This document shows positions 25,539 to 35,150 of a stretch of 64,000 bases of DNA, one piece after another. This DNA comes from Thermohalobaculum sp039028795 (lineage in GTDB: Bacteria > Pseudomonadota > Alphaproteobacteria > Rhodobacterales > Rhodobacteraceae). The stretch's first letter is position 1, and each line of letters begins with the position of its first letter. The translations under genes and the position numbers were made by a program. The notes below the pieces were generated by a model. That model worked only from the letters and a program-made list of their open reading frames with translations, searched no databases and had not been told where the DNA came from. Where the stretch lies: positions 1 through 64,000 of the forward strand of contig JBCCHJ010000020.1 of NCBI GenBank assembly GCA_039028795.1. The letters are read 5' to 3'.

Positions 25539-26981
25539 TCAGCACGCCTCCGGCAGCGCAGCCTCATAGTCAAATGCACGATAGTCGTCTGTCCACAATG
25601 CTTCGATTTTCGTCAGGTGCCCGGCCTCGGGAAATGCCAGTGCATCCAAAACGGGGGCGTCTGCCAAAACGTGGATCGACGCAAGTTGTCCGGGCGGCAC
25701 CGGGTCCGCGCCAGCACGTGTCGTCAATACCCCTGCTTCAGCGATAAAGTCCTCTAGTTTGATCACCCTGGGAAAGATGCCAGCATCTCGGTAGGCTGTC
25801 AGAACCTGTGCCTGACTGGCATGACGGGCGGCATCGCCGGGTCGATGCGGCGGTTTCGCAAGCTGATCCAGAAAAGTTGAAAAGGCAGGCTTCAGGATCG
25901 CATTCACTTTTGTATCGAACACCTGCGCGTCATCGACCGCCATTAGATCGGGATGTGCCTTCACCAAGTCATGGCGGACGCTGGACCCAAGCCAAGATGA
26001 CGCGAAAAGCGTCTGCATAAACAACCCCAGCGCCCGACGCACAGGGTGACAAACGACGGTGATCAAATGCCGACCGTCCAATGCGTTTTTGCCTGCGCGA
26101 AACAGGCTATTGTCTGTGATACCGTCGATGAGTTCTGCACGGGGCAGGTGCGGGCGGCCAAAAGCTCTAGCCTCGATCCGCTGGATCAACGCCACCGTCG
26201 GAAGAACTGCTGGACCGGGGATCGGCGCAATTGCCAACGGAGCGTGGCTTGGCATCATCAAGTCGTTTGCTGACGCCAGATCAGCAGCGGGCGGCATTAC
26301 CAGTTCAATGTCCAGATACTCACACATTTCATGAAAGTTTTCGACTTTCGTCGAAAGATGTCCGGGGTTCTGGCGGAGCAATGGCGCATCTTTCGGTGGA
26401 ATGCCAATGGACCCGATATGAGATGCAACCCGTTGCAAAGCATCCCTATCCAGCAGATCTGAATAATCTATGCGCAAGGCGTCACGACCTGCCTCGAACA
26501 TGACCCGCTCACAATCTTCGTAATGTTGGTCCAACTTTTTGCAATACTGGGCGTAGGCCTTGTGCTCGAACCTGATCCGCGCTTCCTGCCGTCGCTTGTG
26601 CCTGTTCAAAATCCACTGGTCTGTGGCATGGGCGATATTTAGCGAGATAAAACTGTCTAGAGGATCCCGACGCAGCAAAATGCGTGCACAGTTCGGATCG
26701 GTCAGAACTTGGCGCAAAGCTTCACGGTTGTGATCATTGAAGATCCGAAATCCCGGGATGAGTTTCGGCTCGGCCGTGATCATGGCCTCTAGAAAGGCCA
26801 ACGGGTCGGCATCTCGAAGCTCTTTGTCCCACCCCAGAACCTCGACCTTGCGGGGACCGCCGATGAAGGCAAGATTAAAGGGCTCGCCATAGCAAATCGT
26901 ATCTCCCAGCGCCGCCAGGGTCTTTTCCAGAAGGTTCGACCCCGTACGCATCGCACCAATGATGGCAAAATATCGCGTCAT
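25539..26981 (-). CDS. Sulfotransferase-family protein
   Basis: 480 residues. The N-terminal P-loop-like PAPS-binding strand is IIGAMRTGSNLLEKTL, and the 3'-phosphate-binding element follows in ARILLRRDPLDSFISLNIA. The second half (SLFRAGKNALDGRHLITVVCHPVRRALGLFMQTLF) resembles a second sulfotransferase-like segment, so the protein may be a tandem or fused form. It would transfer sulfate from PAPS to a glycan or small molecule. Its ATG overlaps the TGA of the GT14 gene. cysQ, which removes the PAP by-product, is encoded 7 kb upstream in the same locus. Confidence 0.75.
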   Translation of the reverse strand: MTRYFAIIGAMRTGSNLLEKTLAALGDTICYGEPFNLAFIGGPRKVEVLGWDKELRDADPLAFLEAMITAEPKLIPGFRIFNDHNREALRQVLTDPNCARILLRRDPLDSFISLNIAHATDQWILNRHKRRQEARIRFEHKAYAQYCKKLDQHYEDCERVMFEAGRDALRIDYSDLLDRDALQRVASHIGSIGIPPKDAPLLRQNPGHLSTKVENFHEMCEYLDIELVMPPAADLASANDLMMPSHAPLAIAPIPGPAVLPTVALIQRIEARAFGRPHLPRAELIDGITDNSLFRAGKNALDGRHLITVVCHPVRRALGLFMQTLFASSWLGSSVRHDLVKAHPDLMAVDDAQVFDTKVNAILKPAFSTFLDQLAKPPHRPGDAARHASQAQVLTAYRDAGIFPRVIKLEDFIAEAGVLTTRAGADPVPPGQLASIHVLADAPVLDALAFPEAGHLTKIEALWTDDYRAFDYEAALPEAC

Positions 26982-28474
26982 GCCACCGCCTTCTGCTGTG
27001 ATGGGACCGTCCAGCCCTGCGGGTCCTGCCAGTCAGAACTGAGAATTTCGCGCAGATTTTGTATTCCCTGATCAGTGGTCAGATCGGTCGGGTCGATGAC
27101 GCGGTGCCATGCCCAGACCGGATGCGGGCGCGGATCCCGAAGCCAAAGGCGCCTTTTCGTGGGTATTGGACGGCGCAGCATCGCAATCAGTCGCGCACCA
27201 TCGCCAATCAGAAGCAGACGCGCGTTGCCATCCACCATAATCTGTCCTGCCTCGGGCGCCGGGCGGGTCGGGCGATAGAAGAACGCCATCTTTCCCGATT
27301 GTTCGGCCCATACCATTCTTTGCAAAAACTGCGCTGGGCGATAGTTCCGGATCATCGGATTGTCTGGCAGGTTTCCGTTCAGGAAAGTAGCCGCACCGGC
27401 AAACTTCACGGATTGCGATGCGAAGACCTCGCCATGCAAGGCGACGCCTGGAATGCCCTTCAAAGCCTGCTCAAGCCGCTGCAGCAAGCCACTGTCATCT
27501 GCGACCACAACCAGATAGGGCGCTGCGGTTTCTACCATCGCCGCGCGCGTTTCCATTGGAAATCTGGCAGCCGATAACTGGCCCCTGCCATCGCTCAATT
27601 CCCGGGCGCGAGCGTCTTCGATATCCTTCATATTGCAACTGGAGTGATGGGGCGGGGTGCCTTCGCCCAAGAAGCACTTGTAAAGCCCGTCAGCGTCGGG
27701 ATCGATCTTGCGGGCCAGAAAGGACCCGCACTGACCTAAAAGACCAGCGTGATCGTCGTGGAACACATATGGTTTGCCCCGTCGATCAAATCGATTGAAG
27801 TGCAGAGACGGTAACGGCGGCTGCTCAGCGACAGCTCGAACGAGTGTCTGGAAAAAGCTCTCGTCAGGAATCCAAGCCCAGCGGAAAAATCGCCTCCAGG
27901 CCGGCAGGCGGTGATCTTGCAGGATCGCCCGCAAGGTAGTGGCACTAAGCACCCACCACTGCGAGCCGAGATGCGGCCGAAGGCCTTCCGGTAATCTGCG
28001 CCGGACGCGAAGGGCACGCTGGAAGTCCACTGAAGCAGAAAACAACTTTGGCCGATGCCGGTGCGAAAACGGATGCCAGAGCGTGAACCGTTCCTCGGAC
28101 AGACCATCTTCAACCCAAGGATCGGTCGAGATATCGACGCTTTCGATAAAGTCCCGCCCTGGATGCGCTGCCAGATGGTCAATCAGACCGGCGATAGGAC
28201 GCACGGGCAGGCAGGACCCTGAAATGAGAGCGATGTGCGTTACGTTCGGCTTCGCTAATAACTTGGCCGCGGCGTCCAACGCCGCCTCGACCAAAGCAAA
28301 GCGGCCCCAGTCAGAAGCCCGGGTTTGCAGGACTTCATTGCCGTCCAACCCAACCGGTTGCACGCGGCGATCAAGGTGCACAACAGCCTCGGCGCCCTCT
28401 TGTCTCAAATGTCGCACAAGCGTTGCCACGCGATCTAAGCGTTCGTGGGCCAGGACGATGAACCCGACCGTCAC
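26978..28474 (-). CDS. Core-2/I-branching (GT14-like) glycosyltransferase with C-terminal DUF5928-type domain
   Basis: About 498 residues. The N-terminal half (VTVGFIVLAHERLDRVATLVRHL, VVHLDRRV, ALISGSCLPVRPI, GSQWWVLS, and WIPDESFFQTLV) matches beta-1,6-N-acetylglucosaminyltransferases of the branching type. The C-terminal 170 residues form a separate domain of the sort found in Rhodobacteraceae homologues. A GTG at 28474 overlaps the TGA of the upstream gene (GTGA), so it is preferred over a TTG at 28510. It probably builds a branched surface glycan that the downstream sulfotransferase modifies. Confidence 0.78.
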   Translation of the reverse strand: MTVGFIVLAHERLDRVATLVRHLRQEGAEAVVHLDRRVQPVGLDGNEVLQTRASDWGRFALVEAALDAAAKLLAKPNVTHIALISGSCLPVRPIAGLIDHLAAHPGRDFIESVDISTDPWVEDGLSEERFTLWHPFSHRHRPKLFSASVDFQRALRVRRRLPEGLRPHLGSQWWVLSATTLRAILQDHRLPAWRRFFRWAWIPDESFFQTLVRAVAEQPPLPSLHFNRFDRRGKPYVFHDDHAGLLGQCGSFLARKIDPDADGLYKCFLGEGTPPHHSSCNMKDIEDARARELSDGRGQLSAARFPMETRAAMVETAAPYLVVVADDSGLLQRLEQALKGIPGVALHGEVFASQSVKFAGAATFLNGNLPDNPMIRNYRPAQFLQRMVWAEQSGKMAFFYRPTRPAPEAGQIMVDGNARLLLIGDGARLIAMLRRPIPTKRRLWLRDPRPHPVWAWHRVIDPTDLTTDQGIQNLREILSSDWQDPQGWTVPSQQKAVA

Positions 28475-29484
28475 AGCCAGCCGCCTTCCGCCATCAGGCC
28501 CAGATCGCAAAGCTGCTGCCAGCTCGTGTAACGCGTGGATTGGTCGGTCTTCAGGGACACTGTGCTGCCCTGTCCGGCATAAGACTCATATTCCGCACTG
28601 TCCGCGTAATGCTGGCGGCGCTCCATTTCCTCGGTCACTTTATCAGTCAAGACATCCATGAACTTGGCATGTAGGAAGACGCCCGACGTCACAGATCCTC
28701 CGTTCCGGGCATATGTGCGGTTCAATCTGCGGGGCAGCAAATCATGAGCACCGGTTTTGTAAACGAACCCCTTCTGCCAACGTACCAGCGGTATCTTGTT
28801 CAGCGCCGGAGCCGCTTCAGGCTTATCCGCGAAAAACACCCGCATGCGCGGGCCACCCTGGATCCAAAGGTTCTGGTAGAATGAATCCCGGGTGACAAAG
28901 TAGTTTCCGGAATCGAAGAATGGCGCAACATCGATCGGGTTTTCACCGGCGTTGCAGACGGCCGTGTCAACCGGGCCGTCGCCATACATGTCCAGCAGCA
29001 AAACGCCGAAACTTTCGGCGCCGGTGCTGTCCAACCATCGCAGTAGCGGCGCAAGACCCCGTTCGAGATGTGGAAAAACCAGAAACTCGTCCGGATCCGC
29101 CACCAGAATCCAACGTCCGGGTCCATAGCGAGACAAAAGCACGTTCAACCAATCAACGCCAAACCGCGAATTCTTATAGCTGCCTCGGGCCTGCCAGAGC
29201 GACACATCCGTCTGATCACACAACAGGTCGCTGGTACCGTCGGTTGAGCCATTGTCGACGATCAGAAAGTGAACAACCCCCTGTCTGCGGTAATAATCCA
29301 GGAAGAATGGGAGCCGAACCGCTTCGTTCCGAACTGTCGAAAACAGGATCGGCCCTGGGGGCATGTCGGCCGTCAGGTCCTTAACGACAGTCAATTCGCG
29401 CGCTTTCCACAAGGCCCGCAACTGGAGCCGGCGGCGGTGAATCCGCAGCTTTGCCAGGTTACGAAGCGATTTGATCAGACCCAT
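28471..29484 (-). CDS. GT2-type glycosyltransferase (Glyco_tranf_2_4-like)
   Basis: 337 residues. The nucleotide-sugar fold is visible in ILFSTVRNEAVRLPFFLDYY, HFLIVDNGSTDGTSDLL and WILVADPDEFLVFPH (D-x-D). There are no transmembrane helices, so it is cytoplasmic or peripheral. It overlaps the GT14 gene start by 4 nt and lies 36 nt downstream of the GT4 gene; the four genes from 30762 to 25539 form one operon. Donor and acceptor are unknown. Confidence 0.8.
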   Translation of the reverse strand: MGLIKSLRNLAKLRIHRRRLQLRALWKARELTVVKDLTADMPPGPILFSTVRNEAVRLPFFLDYYRRQGVVHFLIVDNGSTDGTSDLLCDQTDVSLWQARGSYKNSRFGVDWLNVLLSRYGPGRWILVADPDEFLVFPHLERGLAPLLRWLDSTGAESFGVLLLDMYGDGPVDTAVCNAGENPIDVAPFFDSGNYFVTRDSFYQNLWIQGGPRMRVFFADKPEAAPALNKIPLVRWQKGFVYKTGAHDLLPRRLNRTYARNGGSVTSGVFLHAKFMDVLTDKVTEEMERRQHYADSAEYESYAGQGSTVSLKTDQSTRYTSWQQLCDLGLMAEGGWL

Positions 29485-29520
29485 TTCTTGGCCTTGAGGC
29501 TTTGATCTTCACGAGCCGTT

Positions 29521-30762
29521 CTAGCGGTGTGAACAGGTTTGCACCAGAATGGTTTCCAACGCGTTTTCAACAACCAAGAAATGATCGTCCCAGGTTGGCC
29601 GCTGCCAGGTTTTCATACGCTCAATCTGCGCATCCCGACGGACAGAAAAGTTTTGGGCATAATCCAAGACAGCGCTGCGCCAGGCTTCCGGATCATTTGG
29701 CGATAAGTACTCTGGCACATCATAGCCAATCTCGCGCAAGGCGGGCAGATCCGAGGCCAGTACAGGCGTACCCGCCGCCAAGGCCTCGCCCAGCGGCAAG
29801 CCAAATCCCTCTGCCAAACTGGGAAACAAAACCGCCTGGGCCGAAGCGATCAGGCTGGCAAGCTCTTCATCATCGGGCGTACTTTCGAAAACCGTCTGTC
29901 CCATGAATGGCAGCGTGTCCAAACTTTGGAAGACTTTCTCATTCCGCCAGCCTCGCCGACCAATGATTCTCAGATGTGGGATGTCGTCCGCCGCCCGTTC
30001 CTGATGTATGCGCTGCCAAACCTTCAACAACAGCGCATGGTTTTTTCGCGGCTCGATCGTCCCGACACAAAGGAAGGTTGAAGGTTCATCTTGGATGATT
30101 GCGGAGGGTTCCGATGATAGCTCTATCCCAAGCGGCGCCACCCAAAGTGGCGGAACATCAGATGGCAAATGTTGTGTCGCGCGACCCGCTGTAGCTGACG
30201 AGTTCGCAAGCATCCCATCCGCCATAGCAGCCGCGTCCAACATTGCTCGAAACTTCTGAGGCGTCTCCGACCGCGCAAACTCTGGATGATCCAAGGGGAT
30301 CGTATCGTGCAGCAGGAAAAGGCGTTTGATACCCGCAGTTCCGAATGCCTTCATCAAGGCGCTGGTGCAGTTGTCATGCCCAACGTTGATGTGGACAGCT
30401 CGCGATTCCGCAGCATCCGTCACTGCGCGCGCAAGCTGTAAAGCATCGGCATGAACCGAAAGCGCCCCTCGTCTGATCAATGACTGTGCCTGCTTCAAAC
30501 GCGGAGGCCGGGAGGGCCGCATATATGCCATGAGATCCCTGCGCGGTGCGGGTGCATCGTCATCCAGCCAATTAATCAACTCACGAACGGTATCCGGGCC
30601 AAGCACGTGCTGCTTGGAGTCTATTGCAGCCAGAAACAGAGCCTTCCGCTGCAATGCCCAGTGAATGTACGCGCGCTCAACCCGATCGATACCGGTCGGG
30701 ACAGGCAGCCGTGCGCGCGCGACTGTGCGCGAAACATCCAAAAGCAGGGTCGGTTCAGTCAT
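29521..30762 (-). CDS. GT4-type glycosyltransferase
   Basis: 413 residues with a GT-B fold. The C-terminal nucleotide-sugar site shows FLCVGTIEPRKNHALLLKVW, then SAQAVLFPSLAEGFGLPLGEALAAGTPVL with the E-x-x-x-x-x-x-E motif of GT4 retaining enzymes. The N-terminal half (DVSRTVARARLPVPTGIDRVERAYI) is typical of polysaccharide-cluster GT4 proteins. The second of two adjacent Met codons (30762) is used as start; the first codon of the longer frame is GTG. Confidence 0.82.
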   Translation of the reverse strand: MTEPTLLLDVSRTVARARLPVPTGIDRVERAYIHWALQRKALFLAAIDSKQHVLGPDTVRELINWLDDDAPAPRRDLMAYMRPSRPPRLKQAQSLIRRGALSVHADALQLARAVTDAAESRAVHINVGHDNCTSALMKAFGTAGIKRLFLLHDTIPLDHPEFARSETPQKFRAMLDAAAMADGMLANSSATAGRATQHLPSDVPPLWVAPLGIELSSEPSAIIQDEPSTFLCVGTIEPRKNHALLLKVWQRIHQERAADDIPHLRIIGRRGWRNEKVFQSLDTLPFMGQTVFESTPDDEELASLIASAQAVLFPSLAEGFGLPLGEALAAGTPVLASDLPALREIGYDVPEYLSPNDPEAWRSAVLDYAQNFSVRRDAQIERMKTWQRPTWDDHFLVVENALETILVQTCSHR

Positions 30763-30803
30763 CACCGGGAACTATCTTCGTTTGGCCGGACGCGCCAGGA
30801 AAC

Positions 30804-30829
30804 AAAAAAGGCGCCGATAGCCCGGCGCC
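30804..30829 (-). terminator. Intrinsic terminator after galU
   Basis: On the minus strand GGCGCCG pairs with CGGCGCC over a 6-nt loop and runs into six T residues (AAAAAA at 30804-30809 on the plus strand). It separates galU from the downstream GT4 operon. Confidence 0.88.
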
Positions 30830-30868
30830 CCAGATCTTTGCGATCACTCGCCTCACCGCATGAGTGGT

Positions 30869-31765
30869 TTACTCCGCAGCTACGACGTCCAAAGGCACTG
30901 ACCGCAGATAATTTGCGAACTCAGCGCTCAGATCATCGCGGGCCAAGGCCATGGCGATCGTTGCCTGCAGGTACCCAGCCTTTGACCCACAGTCAAAACG
31001 CTGACCTTCAAAACGAAAGCCAAAGACGGGATCCGAGCCTTGTGTCTGCGCCGCGATTGCGTCCGTCAACTGGATCTCGCCACCTGCACCGCGCTTCATT
31101 TGCGAAAGATTCTCCATAACCGCTGGCGTCAGAATGTACCGCCCAATCACGGCAAGACGGGACGGCGCAACCTCTGGATCCGGTTTTTCAACCAATCCAC
31201 GGGCCGAGACCAGCGCGCCCATATCCTCGGAAACGTCGATCACGCCATACTTTTTTGTGTCCGGCGCGGCGACCTCCATGGCCGCGACCATGCAGCCACC
31301 CTGGCCATGCGCTTCATAAGCCTCGACCATTTGCTGCAAACAAGGCTTCTTTGAAGAAATAACGTCATCCGGCAGGATCACGGCGAAAGGTTCATCCGCA
31401 ATCAACCGCCGAGCACACCAAACGGCGTGCCCCAAACCCAGTGCTTCTTGCTGGCGTATGTAGGCAATCGCACCCGATGGCATGGTGGCGTTCTGAACCT
31501 CGTCCAGTAAATCCTCTTTGCCGTCCTGTTTCAGCTTTTGCTCCAACATCGGTGCGCTGTCGAAGTAATCCTCCAAAGCGGACTTTCCACGGGCTGTCAC
31601 GAAGATAAATTCTTCGATGCCGGCGGCGCGCGCTTCGTCGATTGCATATTGAATGAGCGGCCTGTCGACCAATGGAAGCATTTCTTTCGGAATTGATTTT
31701 GTCGCGGGCAGGAAGCGGGTTCCCATACCAGCCACGGGAAAAACAGCAGTGCGAACTTTATTCAT
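30869..31765 (-). CDS. galU: UTP--glucose-1-phosphate uridylyltransferase
   Basis: 298 residues. The nucleotidyltransferase loop is VFPVAGMGTRFLPATKSIPKEMLP, followed by LVDRPLIQYAIDEA and FIFVTARGKSALEDYFD, the standard GalU start. It makes UDP-glucose, precursor for surface polysaccharides. It is flanked by glycosyltransferase genes and closed by an intrinsic terminator. Confidence 0.95.
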   Translation of the reverse strand: MNKVRTAVFPVAGMGTRFLPATKSIPKEMLPLVDRPLIQYAIDEARAAGIEEFIFVTARGKSALEDYFDSAPMLEQKLKQDGKEDLLDEVQNATMPSGAIAYIRQQEALGLGHAVWCARRLIADEPFAVILPDDVISSKKPCLQQMVEAYEAHGQGGCMVAAMEVAAPDTKKYGVIDVSEDMGALVSARGLVEKPDPEVAPSRLAVIGRYILTPAVMENLSQMKRGAGGEIQLTDAIAAQTQGSDPVFGFRFEGQRFDCGSKAGYLQATIAMALARDDLSAEFANYLRSVPLDVVAAE

Positions 31766-31847
31766 CTCATCATTCCCAAGTTTTCTAACTCACCACGCCA
31801 GAGGGATCGGGCACTGCCTCTGTTAGAATCAAACCACGAATGCCCGA

Positions 31848-33380
31848 TTAACTGCCAGCCCCCGCGCGCGTCTGATTATACCTCAACAACGGTTGTTGAG
31901 CCAAATCCAGTCGCTCGGATTCTTGATTCAATGATGCATTTTGCAATGAATGGGTACCGTTGATCGCAGGTTTGAAGAGGACAGAATTCAATTCCTGAAG
32001 CGCCATCGGAAGATCAGCGTGCGGCAACGCCAACGCTTTCGCCCAGATTGCGCCGAAGCTGGGGTGGGCTGCAATCGCGCGGTCCTGGGGGCTTGAACGG
32101 CCAGCATACAACGCCAACTCGAAATCCCGCTGCTTCATCATGCGCTTCAGTTCCATGTGGGCACGGGTATGCCGCAGAACCGGACCGCCGCGGCGCAGGA
32201 TGTCCATCACCTGCCAGGTCCCGCCACGGTGCAGCCATACGCCGCGATCGAATGTCACAGACATAGCCTGCGGTCCGCTGAGAAAGCTGATGCAGGTCAC
32301 CGAATGCCCCGCCTCGGCCAATCGCAAAGCTGCCTTACGGGCCCGCAGGATCGGGCCTACGCCCCACCCGCTGATCACCGCAAGACGCAGACGCCGGGAT
32401 GCATCAGTCTGAAGAAAGGCTTGGAAGGGCGGCTTTTCGGCTCTGCTGTCCAAAGACGTGCCCGGTTGCCGCCTCGTGCCTTCGGCAAGTCCCTGATCCA
32501 TTTGTGCGATCAGCGCATCCCTGCCCGCCCTGCGTAGACTGCCCAGGCGGATGTAAGGGTCCAGTTCAGCAATACGGCGGTTGCGAAAGGCGTTCAGTGC
32601 CGGCTCAACATCCTTCGGTGGTAGATGGCGTTGGCAGAAATAGGCCTTTGATGCCGCGATCTGAAACAGATTTCGTGGTGTCTTCAGGGCGTCACGGGCG
32701 ACGTTCGCCTCGCGCAGATGGTGAACCTGTGCCTCGGCGACATATGCCGAGGCCCATCCTGCGCGGGCTAATCGCAAGGCCATGTCAGTTTCGTCCAGAT
32801 AGTAGTGATATGCCTCGTCAAATCCACCAACGCCGACCAGTGCCTTGCGGCGAAAGGCTGTGTTCACGCCCATAAGTGCCAGAAACCGTGATTTGGTGAT
32901 CTGGGATTTGCTACTGGCGATCTTGATGCCCTTTGTCCAATTCGCCGGCGTCTCGTGGCCGGTCCGATCAAACCAGCCGCCGGACCATTCCATGCGAACG
33001 CCATCGGCGCCCCGTACAGCACCGGCCACTGCCCCAACCGCATCCGTCTGAAACGGCAAGACCAGTTCCGAGAGCCAGTTCGGCTCTGGCACCGCATCAT
33101 CATCGCAAAAGGCCACTATTTCGCCGCTGGAAAGCGCGATCCCGATATTCCTCGATTTGCAGACGTTTTGTTCTTCCAACTGCGCGTATCGAATGCGAGA
33201 GGCCCATTCAGACCGCAGTCCATAATCGTGGATCGACGGAAGATCACCCACGACAACAAACTCGAAATCTGGATAATCTAATTGCGCGATGCCGTGCACC
33301 ACCCGGGACAAAAGGTGCGGACGGCGGTGCGTCAGCAGCACCACCGAAACCCGAGGCGCTATAGCTTGATCGGACGTCAC
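31848..33380 (-). CDS. GT2-type glycosyltransferase, two-domain
   Basis: 510 residues. The N-terminal GT2 domain runs from RVSVVLLTHRRPHLLSRVV through EIVAFCDDDAVPEPNWLSEL (D-D-D metal site) to HYYLDETDMALRLARAGWAS. The C-terminal third (LRLAVISGWGVGPILRARKAALRLAEAGHSV) looks like the start of a second, GT-B-like domain that is short. The GTG at 33380 overlaps the kdsB stop codon (GTGA) and is chosen over the ORF start at 33446. Confidence 0.8.
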   Translation of the reverse strand: MTSDQAIAPRVSVVLLTHRRPHLLSRVVHGIAQLDYPDFEFVVVGDLPSIHDYGLRSEWASRIRYAQLEEQNVCKSRNIGIALSSGEIVAFCDDDAVPEPNWLSELVLPFQTDAVGAVAGAVRGADGVRMEWSGGWFDRTGHETPANWTKGIKIASSKSQITKSRFLALMGVNTAFRRKALVGVGGFDEAYHYYLDETDMALRLARAGWASAYVAEAQVHHLREANVARDALKTPRNLFQIAASKAYFCQRHLPPKDVEPALNAFRNRRIAELDPYIRLGSLRRAGRDALIAQMDQGLAEGTRRQPGTSLDSRAEKPPFQAFLQTDASRRLRLAVISGWGVGPILRARKAALRLAEAGHSVTCISFLSGPQAMSVTFDRGVWLHRGGTWQVMDILRRGGPVLRHTRAHMELKRMMKQRDFELALYAGRSSPQDRAIAAHPSFGAIWAKALALPHADLPMALQELNSVLFKPAINGTHSLQNASLNQESERLDLAQQPLLRYNQTRAGAGS

Positions 33381-34183
33381 GGCATCCCCGCCTCTGCCAG
33401 AACGGCTTCGATCCGAGGGACATCTTCGGGATTGTTCAATTCCCAAAACTTAGCACCGCGCGCGTCGACCTCGACACAATGAACGGGATGCCCGTGTTCC
33501 ATGAATCTTAGTTGCTCAAGGCCTTCCCATTGTTCCAGGGGTCCGGGTTCCAGGCCGGAATACGACTTCAATGCATCCGGCCGGTAGGCGTAGACACCGA
33601 CATGATGGAACACTGGGCACACCCCATCTTTTGTCAAAGCGCCGCCAGTGTAAGGGATTACCTCTTTGGAAAAGTATAATGCGCGCCCTGTGCGATCGAA
33701 AACGGCCGTGGTTGCACCTACGCGGCCTGCCGCGCGATCATCCAAGAAGCCCTGCAAGGCGTGATCATCACAACGCAAAACAGGGGTTGCGACCTGGATA
33801 TCTGGGTTGGACTGCATCGTCTGGATGAGAGATTCGACAAACCATGGCGGGGTCAGTGGCGCATCACCCTGAAGGTTCACGACAATATCGGGGGAGAAAT
33901 TCAGTCCGGCGGCTGCCTCGGCACAGCGTTCCGTTCCGTTTGCGCAGTCGGGTGACGTCATCAGAACCTGCGCGCCGAAGGCTGTGGCAGCTTCGGCGAT
34001 CCGGTCATCATCAGTTGCGACAAAACTTTGAACATTGCCTTTGACCGATTTCGCGGTATCCCAACTGCGTTCGATCAGCGACTTCGACGCGCCAGTCGCT
34101 CCACGCAGCTTCGCCAGAGGTTTGCCTGGATACCGAGTGGACGCGTACCGCGCCGGAATGATGATCGCCGCTGTGCCGGTCAT
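33377..34183 (-). CDS. kdsB: 3-deoxy-manno-octulosonate cytidylyltransferase
   Basis: 268 residues. IIIPARYASTRYPGKPL is the CMP-sugar synthetase nucleotide loop, followed by QSFVATDDDRIAEA and VVNLQGDAPLTPPWFVE, as in KdsB/KpsU. It activates Kdo to CMP-Kdo for LPS or for the Kdo linker of group 2 capsules. Its position between cysQ and glycosyltransferases, away from other LPS-core genes, supports a capsule role (KpsU-like), but the two cannot be told apart here. Confidence 0.9.
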   Translation of the reverse strand: MTGTAAIIIPARYASTRYPGKPLAKLRGATGASKSLIERSWDTAKSVKGNVQSFVATDDDRIAEAATAFGAQVLMTSPDCANGTERCAEAAAGLNFSPDIVVNLQGDAPLTPPWFVESLIQTMQSNPDIQVATPVLRCDDHALQGFLDDRAAGRVGATTAVFDRTGRALYFSKEVIPYTGGALTKDGVCPVFHHVGVYAYRPDALKSYSGLEPGPLEQWEGLEQLRFMEHGHPVHCVEVDARGAKFWELNNPEDVPRIEAVLAEAGMP

Positions 34184-34220
34184 GTCCCCGTTCGCCGCAT
34201 CCGTCAGATCACGCAGTGTT

Positions 34221-35009
34221 TCACAACTGCACCTCTGGCGCCATGGCCAGAAAATGCGGGTTCTCCCACCCCGGTTTTCCGTAGCTCAGCGGCGCGTGAT
34301 CATTAAAGCGCAGCACGATACCGCCCGCTGCATTCAACACCGCATGGCCGGCGGCCGTATCCCATTCCATCGTGCGGCCTAGCCGCGGATAGAAATCCGC
34401 TTCACCCGCGGCGAGCAAACAAAACTTCAACGACGACCCAGCGCTCTTGACCTCGGCGATGGAGAACTTCGAGATATAGTCATCCGTGGCCTGATCCCGG
34501 TGCGACTTCGACGCAATCACCCTCAGCGCCGCATTATCCGGATCAGCGACGGTCAAAGCCTTGGCCGACCCAGGCACCAAAACATGATCGGCAACCGCCA
34601 ATTCCTCCGCTCCGGTGCCCATAGTGCGGAAAATCCGACCTTTAGCCGGTGCATAGACTACGCCGGCGACCGGCGATCCATCTTCGATCAACGCAATGTT
34701 CACGGTGAATTCGCCACGTCGTTGGATGAATTCCTTGGTTCCATCCAATGGATCCACAAGGAAAAACCGCTCGGCCCCGCTCAATGCATGACTATCAGCA
34801 CCTTCTTCGGTCACGATCGGAATGTCCGGAAACGCAGCTGATAGCCCCGCGCCGATCATGCGGTCCGCCGCCAAATCCGCTGCAGTGACTGGGCTATCAT
34901 CCGATTTGGACTGTGTCTCCAGGTCCCCGGAGTCATAGATATTCATGATCGCGGCGCCCGCCGTCAGCGCAATGTCCGTCGTTATCTGTGGAATATCCAG
35001 CGTTGCCAT
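34221..35009 (-). CDS. cysQ: 3'(2'),5'-bisphosphate nucleotidase
   Basis: 262 residues of the inositol-monophosphatase fold. The metal site is visible as VTEEGAD, then FLVDPLDGTKEF (D-P-x-D-G-T), with a later WDTAAGHAVL motif. CysQ hydrolyses 3'-phosphoadenosine 5'-phosphate, the by-product of PAPS-dependent sulfotransferases. Its presence upstream of kdsB in the same locus as a sulfotransferase gene points to sulfated glycan synthesis. The ATG at 35009 is preferred; the longer frame starts at a GTG at 35042. Confidence 0.92.
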   Translation of the reverse strand: MATLDIPQITTDIALTAGAAIMNIYDSGDLETQSKSDDSPVTAADLAADRMIGAGLSAAFPDIPIVTEEGADSHALSGAERFFLVDPLDGTKEFIQRRGEFTVNIALIEDGSPVAGVVYAPAKGRIFRTMGTGAEELAVADHVLVPGSAKALTVADPDNAALRVIASKSHRDQATDDYISKFSIAEVKSAGSSLKFCLLAAGEADFYPRLGRTMEWDTAAGHAVLNAAGGIVLRFNDHAPLSYGKPGWENPHFLAMAPEVQL

Positions 35010-35150
35010 GGAACTGCCCTGCTTTGAATCTGCCTCTTTCACGGGCTATACACCTTATGAGGCGAAACTTTGGATAAACCCAACGCCCCTGTAGGGCGCT
35101 TTGCGAAATGCAACAATAGAAAAGTGAAGGCCTGCAAGGATTAGAACGCA

